Part shown: positions 55,111-64,000 of the stretch, one piece after another | How positions within the stretch are numbered: the stretch's first letter is position 1 | Layout of the letters: every line of letters begins with the position of its first letter | DNA from: Zantedeschia hybrid cultivar | Taxonomy: Eukaryota; Streptophyta; Magnoliopsida; Alismatales; Araceae | Length of the DNA stretch: 64,000 nucleotides | Assembly: GCA_030544215.1 (NCBI GenBank) | Contig: JARZZO010000016.1 | Span: forward strand, 39,702,001 to 39,766,000 | Direction: 5' to 3' | Notes under the pieces: model-generated | Seen by the model: only the letters and a program-made list of their open reading frames with translations | Databases searched by the model: none | Told to the model about the DNA's origin: nothing | Program-made: the position numbers and the translations under genes

Positions 55111-57375
55111 CATTTCAAGTCGCTCAAGGTTTGTGACTGACAGCTATGGTAAGTTGCCCTAAAGGTTTGAGGTGAACAGGTGATCTTGAGTAGCGAGATA
55201 CTAGGGTCAGTAGTCGAAGTCAGCCCTAAGCGTTAGTGATGCGTTGGAGCAGGAGCGACGAAAGGGCAAACTCTAAGACTCCAAAAGGCAAGACTGGAGG
55301 CGCGTAGTGGCAACGGACAGACAGGTAAGCTAGAGAAAAGGAAGACGGGCAAGCAGGCAAGGCGATGACAAAGAAAGAACAAACTCTTCGGCCTTCCCTC
55401 GCGAGCGCAAAGAAACTGAGCTTTATGTCCACAATTGAGAAAAAGTGAAGAATTGACTCAAGCATAAAATGACTTTCAGACATACTGAACATCAAAAAAA
55501 TGGGATGAAAGATACGTTTTGCTTTCTTCAAGTCAAAGCATTAGCCAACGGTGACCCACCCACGTAAGGTAGTTTGGGCGATGGGTCCTCTACATCTTGA
55601 CTTGTCAAACCGATGGATTCTCCTAAACTATGAAGACCATTTTGATGGTGAAAGGAATAGCGTAAGGTCCGACCTTTTTCATCTAAGGTAGCGAAGCTGG
55701 TAGGACGCGGTTACATCCCGGTAGTCAGCAACAGCGATGAATGAATGTGTCAGTTGGTGGTGAAAAGGCGCGAACGCGGCGGTGGAATGGTGTTACTTGA
55801 GAAGAGAGACGGAGGAGATGTTATCAAACTACTCCGTGCAGGTGGTGAAGCTCGGCTACCTGATGTGGAGGGCACTTCAGTCCCATGAGTTGAAGAGGCC
55901 TCGAGGAGGAAGGGAAGCTAAGAGAAAAGGCCGAAGGGCTAGAAGCGTAGGCTTGAAAGCTAGAAACGAAGCTAAGAAAGGCAAAGAAAGTCCTTTGGCT
56001 AGTTCAGTGCTGAAGCTTTTGATGGGACATAAGATTGAGAACATTCTCTCTGTTTAGATTGAAGTCAATGGTTTAGGTCAGCCTTAGTTAGGAATAGGAA
56101 AAATTACAAAACCACAAGAGCGGGAATTTATATCTAAGCATACAGCTTGCCGGGTACCATACCTTTAATCATCTTCTTGCTTGTTGGCTTAATTTGTTAT
56201 TCGGGACTTCCTGAAATTCAAGGGAGGGACATAGAATATTGGGGAATAAGGGGCCGAAGGAATTAGCTGCCTCGCAAGAGGTTGAATAGGCGTTAGGCTA
56301 ACCGTTCGTTAATGAAACGATTGGTGGCTTTGAGGCATGTAGTAGTTCTTATCAGTGTAAGGTATAGTTTTTTCCTAAATCTTTGGTATGGGTGTCTTAC
56401 TAGATGTGCATGTGTTGATCCTTAGAACTGGCATCAGTGCCAGTCAAGTCTATAGGCAATTTGTTTGACTGCATTTTGTGCTTTTCCCTTCACGAAACCT
56501 CTTTTTCACCCAACTGGAACCAGTGGTTCAGCAGCTATCGGTCGGTTAGCATCATAGGGCAGAAAGATCAAGTCACAGTGAAGCGGTTTCAGCTAACTTA
56601 GTCCTTTACAGATATCCTCATTGAACCCCATATGAATTACCAAGCTTTCGAAGCACTTCTTGTTCCACCAACAGAATCTTCGGCGGAAGGGCGTAGCGGA
56701 AGCTTTTTTGTCTACTGACTGAATGCAGGGTGTCCCAACCAATAGACACGAGTCAACTTGTATTTAGTTTCCATAAGAGAGGCAGTGGAAACCTACGTCA
56801 GTTTTGAGTCGTTTAAACGATAGCATGAGGAAGTGAAATAGGATCCACAAAACAGGTACCAAGAACCAATATGACATATGGGTCACCTTTTCGAGGTTAG
56901 AAGGAAGGATAACTACTCTAAGCGCTGTAAGCGCTGCCTATTAGTACTTGCTTTTGCTGCTTCGCTTTCGAACTGTCCCTCAGGCAATCAAGAAATAATC
57001 CGTGGCTTTCAAAGAGGGTGATGGGCTCAGCTCAAGCTGTTGTCAGGAACAAAGTACTTGCAACTGGCTTTGGTGATTCAGTCGAATGGGATAGTCCAGC
57101 CCCTGATATTCTCCCTTTTTTGCTCTGTGGAACAAGTTATGCCCATGCTTTTTCCCATGTTGTTGATGGTGCTTGAATCTTTTGATCGCAGAAAGGAGAG
57201 GGAGTCCAATCATTCAAATAGGAAGGAAAACGGAAAGTCGTCAAAAAGGGTGGCCGATCAGCCAACGATGACGTAGCCCTACTGATCAACTTCCTAATTT
57301 CTTGCGTATTTACATTACGCCCCTACCAAAAAATCTTCGATTCCTCTATCACTCGATGTGCCAGTTGAGGGTCCA

Positions 57376-57425
57376 AAGGAGCTCGACCAGCGGGAGAGGG
57401 TCCGAAGGAGCCCGACTGAAAAGGA
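57376..57425. repeat. Inverted copy of the 54965-55110 repeat, arm 2
   Basis: GCTCGACCAGCGGGAGAGGG followed by TCCGAAGGAGCCCGACTGAA is the reverse complement of 55042-55080 with about two mismatches. Confidence 0.8.
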
Positions 57426-57973
57426 GAGGTACTGTCGCCAACTCAACTACCCGAGTTCGATTTCGGATTTTGTACTTAGGAGGAGCCCCCATCCATCATA
57501 ATCAAAGATATCATCGAACCGGATAAAAAAACTAAAGAAACTAAAAACAATTCCAAAATCGGCACCGCACCCGAGCCAACTAAATATACAGCGGATAGAT
57601 CTGCCCAGAAGCACTAATGATAGTTTGACCCATAGGACCTCGATATGGATGACGTCGATTATAATAAACAAACAACAAACAGACAAAAAAAGTCAGTAGG
57701 ATCAGAAAGGAATAGAAATGCACACAGAATCTTGTGCTACTCATTTTTCGATCAATATACCTTCCTTGTAACTTCCGACAACCAGCGCGGTTGTGCATCT
57801 TTCATTTTCTTCTTCCAAGCAAAGGGCACTAAGATACTTATGGAATGGCAAATCGTGTCCGTATTGTTTGACTTGCATGTGTTAAGCATATAGGTCAATA
57901 GCTTCGTAGCACTTAGAGGCAAGACAAGCCAATCAGCTATTCTGCCTTTGCGCAGACTGCTCACTTGCGGCAC

Positions 57974-59847
<1,874 letters not shown>

Positions 59848-60248
59848 TGATGAGGCAGAATCCGATTCGGCCCATTAAAACAAGCCCAACACTGAGATCA
59901 GCCCAATAGCAGCAGTAAAAGGCCCACTGGCAGCCTTCGGCCCATTAGCGGCCCAGCAGCCCTCGGCCCAGTAAGCAGCCCAGTGGTCCTCGGCCCATCA
60001 GCGGCCCAAGAACCTTCGGCCCATCAGCGGCCCAATAGCCTTCGGCCCGTCAGCGGCCCAGCGGCCCTCGGCCCAGTAGGCTTCATCCCACTAAGCGGCA
60101 TCAGGCCCATCAGCTGCCCAACCCCCTTCGGCCCAATAGCCGTATCCAGCCCACTCCGGTGGGAGGGTTAGGCGCTATGGCGGTTTATCAGTAAACCAAA
60201 ACATAGTCCTATATCGGTTGCCACCACTAAGCAACCTCTATCCTCCGC

Positions 60249-60256
60249 TATAAATA
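60249..60256 (+). promoter_or_regulatory. TATA box of solo LTR C
   Basis: TATAAATA within CCTCCGCTATAAATAAATGG, the counterpart of the minus-strand boxes in the D LTRs. Confidence 0.6.
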
Positions 60257-60529
60257 AATGGCTATTTATTACCAAAGGTATGTCTTCAAGACCCCAAGGA
60301 CTACAGTCCAAAAAGCATTAAAGCTATTTATTCTTCCCTGACTTCTGAATCAAATCTTCTTCAGAAGCTAACTTAGCCGTCGGAGGGGGTTCCTTAGGGC
60401 CGAAGCCCTGGACTCCTACTGGCTGGTTCTTCTTCTTCTTTTCCTCCTTCTGCAGGGGCTTCGGTTTGAATCTTCGCCGACCTCTCCGAGTCGGTCTCGG
60501 CCGCCGACCTCGGGTCTTCTCCCTCCGGT

Positions 60530-61133
60530 CTCGATGCCTCACGCCGGCTGGTCCACCTCGCCCGGAGGAGGCTCGGCCACGCCTCTCGCCGGCTGGTCCG
60601 CCTCGCCCGGAGGGGCTTCGGCCACGCCTCTCGCCGGCTGGTCCGCCTTGCCCGGAGGAGCCTCGGCCATGCCTCTCGCCGGCTGGTCCGCCTCGCCCGG
60701 AGGGGCTTCGGCCACGCCTCTCGCCGGTTGGTCCGCCTCGCCTGGAGGAGCCTCGGCCACGCCTTCCGCAGGCTGGTCCGCCTCGCCCGAAGGAGCCTCG
60801 GCCACGCCTTCCGCAGGCTGGTCCGCCTCGCGCCGAAGGAGCTTCGGCCACACCTTCCGCAGGCTGGTCCGCCTCGCCTGAAGGAGCCTCACCCACGCCT
60901 TCCGCAGGCTGGTCCGCCTCGTCCGAAGGAGCTTCGGCCACGCCTTCCGCAGGCTGGTCCGCCTCGTCCGAAGGAAAGCGGCCACGCCTTCCGCAAGCTG
61001 GTCCGCCTCGCTCGAAGGAGCCTCGGCCACGCCTTCCGCAGGCTGGTCCGCCTCGTCCGAAGGAGCTTCGGCCACGCCTTCCGCAGGCTGGTCCGCCTCG
61101 TCCGAAGGGGCCTCGGCTACACTCCCAGCGAGC
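60530..61133. repeat. 45-bp minisatellite inside solo LTR C
   Basis: There are about 13 copies of a 45-bp unit built from GCCACGCCTTCCGCAGGCTG, GTCCGCCTCG and (T/C)CCGAAGGAGCTTCG. Two sub-types (CTCTCGCCGGCTGG and CTTCCGCAGGCTGG) occupy the left and right halves. The D LTRs have only two to three such units (around 20190-20280 and 41900-41990). Because 45 is a multiple of three, long frames are open on both strands. Confidence 0.9.
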
Positions 61134-61292
61134 CTTTGCTCGGGCACCTCTCGGCTTCGGATCCTCGGCCCCGTTTCCGCCCTCGCCTCGCTCCGGATCC
61201 CCGTCGGTCCTCTTCACCGATCCGATCTAGCTTCGGATCCCATCTTCAGATTCCAGTCTCGGAATCCAGTCGTGATAGCTTCGACTACATCA

Positions 61293-62109
61293 ACTTACAT
61301 ACTTCACCGTAAGATCTGTCGCCAACACCATATAGGAGGGAGCGAGATCTACCCTATCGGGGATTAATCATCCGGTCTCATGGCTATTGAATAAGCAGAA
61401 ACCCTCCATTGAATGGAAAATGTTTTCGAGTCTCACCCACTTTAAGAAGTCAACCAAACTAAGTTCCTAAAAAAAAAGAAGTCAATTGAGTAGGATCGGG
61501 AACAATAGGAAGGTCACCATTCTGAATATGGATAATAGCAAGTGATCGTCTAGCCATCTTAGGCACATCATTGTAGGCGTGACCGATGGAATGGTTTTGC
61601 CCAATGTTCCGTCCAGAAGACTAAACAAAGGAATTCCTCCAGGCAGGAGTTCACCATTGATTCTTTTGGTTCACCCTGACACCTTTCCTCCCGCTTTCTT
61701 GCCCTGTCAATTCCATTACCTAGTTAAGAGCAATGGGGCCCGAGTTGAATTGATTGCAATCTATCTTCATTCCCTCAGGGAATTTTTGCTATAGGAGTAG
61801 GACTTCCTTCTGTTTTCCTAAAACTGGGACTTCATTAAACGTCCTCCTCCTCTAAGCCGTCGCGTTCGTATAGAAGCCATCTTTTTCAGTGAAGCGTATG
61901 TGTAAAACTTGTGTATCCATTGAGTCTAACGATTGAAATCGAGGGTCGGCACTCTCGTCACTCAAGAGGTGGCACAACCAAACTGAAGGTGCGAGCAGGG
62001 AAGATGACTGAGATTGAAGAAGTAGATGAAGAAGAAGGACCTTTCTGGGAGGATTGAGATGCTGTCAGACCAAGAAGGAATATTGGACAAGTATACCATT
62101 GCCATATGG
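61293..62109. other. Backbone, no recognisable gene
   Basis: This continues from 59847 after removal of solo LTR C. Short frames only, mitochondrial-like texture up to about 61900. Confidence 0.4.
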
Positions 62110-62325
62110 TTCACATTATGCCGATTCGAACCGTAAAGAAGTTGGGCAAAAGGAAGGAAGACCTCGAGCCAACCGATGTGATCATCTCTAGATGAAGGGA
62201 AGTCCAAGGCCATCGGCTCCGTTCCACTTGAGGTACGACTGGGAAATTAGAAAAGCCTGGTAACCTTCTTTGTTATTGATGCACCTGTCCAATACAACGT
62301 GTTGCTCAGTCGGGATTGGATCCAC
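62110..62325 (+). pseudogene. Ty3/gypsy retropepsin relic truncated by a family-A LTR
   Basis: Plus-strand reading gives IMPIRTVKKLGKRKEDLEPT, then, after a stop and a frameshift, FFVIDAPVQYNVLLSRDWIH. These match the flap and C-terminal part of plant gypsy retropepsins (NxMPLxTxxxLGK...PT, then F.V.DA..xYNxLLGRDWIH). The catalytic DSG part is not preserved. It is a family different from A, B, D or H. The LTR at 62326 cuts it right after DWIH. Confidence 0.7.
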
Positions 62326-62409
62326 TGTAAGGACTGAGGTTTCGGGTTCAGTTTTCGGGTCGGTTTCGGGCCGGATCCCCGGGTCGGACCTTGGGGGGTC
62401 TGGAGAATT

Positions 62410-62720
62410 TCTTCTGAATGACGTCTACACATCACGACGCCTTTCAAACGGCGTCTTGATAGGTGGACGCCATTTAGGCGATTTGCTGTTGCAACACGTG
62501 GGCGGGTTTCGGGCCGCGAGAGTACGGCCCCTGTCTTGTTGTCTGAACGGCGTCCATGATGGACGACGCGATTCAGACTGCCACCCTGCGATGTCAGAGT
62601 ACGGTGCCTGACATGTCAGCTGAACGGCGTCCGTGGTGGTCGACGCGTTTCAGACAGCTGTCAGTACGGTACGTCCTGTCATCTGATAGGCGTCCTTCTT
62701 GCTCGACGCGTTTTAGGTAG
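62410..62720 (+). repeat. Palindrome-module array, proximal block (divergent family-A LTR)
   Basis: About five modules, such as GACGTC-TACACATCACGACGCC, GGCGTC-CATGATGGACGACGC and GGCGTC-CGTGGTGGTCGACGC. The loops differ from the other copies while the stems are kept. Confidence 0.83.
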
Positions 62721-63259
62721 TTTCTGATGACCCCCGCGAGCCCTCCTTTCTTTCCCTCATTTCTCACCTCTCACTCTCTCTCCTCTCCCTCTCCGCCTCC
62801 TCCGACCCTCTCTTCCCCTTTTTCGTTCCTCTTCTTCCTCTTCCACCACTCCAACGCCTCCCTACCTCTCACCTCTGCCACCACCACTTCCTTCGCGGCG
62901 TTCCATTCTCCAGACGGCGGCCGACCTCCCGGCGGAGTGGCGACGTTCTCGGGGGTACCGGCGGCGGTCTGCGGCGCGGCGGTTGGGCGACACGGAGCCA
63001 GGAGGAGTTCAAGTATCCGGTAGGGGGACGAACCTTGTTTGTGTTGCTTGTGCTTTCCTAGGCGTGTTTGGATGTGTTTTGGGCTAGATTGAGCATGTTT
63101 AGGGGGTGTTCTTGTGGGTATGGCCGGGTTTATGTATGCGGTTTTGTAACAGGGTTGTGGGGGGTGAACTTCTCCTTCTTCCCTTTCTGTTTTGGAGGTT
63201 TTTTCGGGGCTTTGGGGTTAAGGGGGAATCCCTCGGTTCGAACCAGGGAACCAGGTTTC

Positions 63260-63750
63260 TGGCGCTAAACGGCGTCGTGCCTGGTCGACGCCTTTTAGAA
63301 GGACGTCGGGGCAGTACGACGCGTTTTAGGGCAGAAACCTCCCCTTGTTCGAGGTTTGTCAGGTTAGGGGTTCTGGCGCTAAATGACGTCATGGGTGGAC
63401 GACGCCTTTCAGAAGGACGTCGGACCACCATGACGCCATTTAGGCAGGAAATCACCCCGACTGAGGGTCCGTCAACTCGGGATTCTGGGACTAAAAGACG
63501 TCATGGGTGGACGACGCGATTTGAATGGCGTCGGGCAACCATGACGCCTTTTAAGGCAGAAATCCCCTGGGTAATGTTTTCCTGAAATTCTGGATTTATC
63601 AGCTGAATGGCGTCGGAGGATGTCGACGCCTTTCAAAAGGCGACCTCTGGTGTCGACGCCTTTTAGGCCAGATTTCCGTGGCCTCTGTTTTATGAACCAG
63701 TTTAGGGAGCTTGAGTGGCGTCGGCCTTGGGCGACGCGATTCAGGACAGA
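63260..63750 (+). repeat. Palindrome-module array, distal block (divergent family-A LTR)
   Basis: About nine modules in the same order as in H, such as GGCGTC-GTGCCTGGTCGACGCC and GGCGTC-GGAGGATGTCGACGCC. Confidence 0.83.
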
Positions 63751-64000
63751 ACAACACTAATTCATGCCAGTAAAATGTATTCATACTGCTAGATAGTTGG
63801 TTAGTGCATGCTGTAGTGTACTTGATTTCTTCATGACCAGATGGCACTGCGTTGTGTGTAGTGCGATCGCGGGCTTTTCACGTGACCGGATCGTACCGTG
63901 CCGGGTTTTGGTGTTTTGAGTTACTGTGGACCTGGAGTGACATTGTAGCGCTTTATCACCCTGTGCTGGTGGGGGCGTGAGCACAGCGCCGGTGGGGGCA

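Larger units (their letters stand above)
59848..61292 (+). mobile_element. Solo LTR C of the B/D family, TSD ACTTA
   Basis: It begins TGATGAGGCAGAATCC and ends CTTCGACTACATCA. Perfect duplications ACTTA are at 59843-59847 and 61293-61297. A plus-strand TATAAATA is at 60249. It is longer (1445 bp) than the D LTRs (998 and 1024) because of an expanded 45-bp minisatellite at 60530-61133. Confidence 0.95.
62326..64000 (+). repeat. Family-A LTR, divergent copy, cut by window end
   Basis: It starts TGTAAGGACTGAGGTTTCGG and follows the family order. It has a proximal palindrome block, a single G-box (CACGTG at 62495), the pyrimidine-rich middle, a distal palindrome block, and then the CTTTATCACCCTGTGCTGGTG segment where F inserted in LTR E. 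Whether it is a solo LTR or the 5' end of an element cannot be seen. The presumed target site is TCCAC (62321-62325). Confidence 0.92.

Noticed and set aside
57447..57798. Hydrophobic minus-strand frames (FYSFLILLTFFVCLLFVYY) as an organelle membrane protein
   Set aside because: There are two overlapping frames, no recognised family and no conserved end. It may be an organelle relic but cannot be supported.
60324..61217. 297-codon Gly/Arg-rich frame in solo LTR C
   Set aside because: It is produced by the 45-bp minisatellite, whose length keeps several frames open on both strands. It is not a gene.

Overview
The window looks like repeat-rich (pericentromeric-type) nuclear DNA of a dicotyledonous flowering plant. 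No intact host protein gene is visible. Almost everything is LTR retrotransposon, inserted into a backbone that resembles plant mitochondrial intergenic DNA (probably a nuclear mitochondrial insertion, NUMT). That backbone carries one recognisable mitochondrial-type tRNA-Glu(UUC) at 13732-13803. The plant assignment rests on Ty3/gypsy elements with iMet-tRNA primer sites, Tat-lineage elements with a double RNase H and an antisense extra ORF, a non-autonomous element with a tRNA-Asp primer site, and a DUF4283-type relic. The species cannot be named from the sequence.

Layout. 1-8964: element A, a Ty3/gypsy chromovirus-like element on the minus strand, with its left LTR cut by the window edge. 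A lies inside the reverse transcriptase (RT) of element B (8965-12707, minus, Tat-like), whose 5' LTR is 11891-12707. 12708-19975: mitochondrial-like backbone with tRNA-Glu and a DUF4283-type relic that is split by solo LTR G (14755-16107, TSD ATTGT). 19976-42710: element D, a second Tat-like element on the minus strand (TSD CCTGC), with an antisense spliced ORF and a 69-bp minisatellite. D's RT is split by solo LTR E of family A (28128-38951, TSD TGGTC). E is in turn split by F, a non-autonomous LARD-like element (29641-38121, TSD ATCAC). 42711-44424: backbone with an unidentified ORF relic. 44425-54237: element H, a full-length family-A copy on the plus strand (TSD AGAAG). 54238-59847: backbone with a long (TA)n tract. 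59848-61292: solo LTR C of the B/D family (TSD ACTTA) with an expanded 45-bp minisatellite. 61293-62325: backbone and a retropepsin relic. 62326-64000: another family-A LTR, cut by the window end.

State of the elements. A, B, D and H all carry premature stops or frameshifts, so none looks autonomous. F has nearly identical LTRs and is the youngest insertion. The D LTRs differ at roughly 5% of positions by hand count, which fits the nesting order.

The most unusual feature is a set of arrays of short imperfect palindromes (GGCGTC or GACGTC, about 8-10 bases, then GACGCC or GACGCG) arranged in two blocks in every family-A LTR. The same module also occurs four times in the apparently unrelated solo LTR G.
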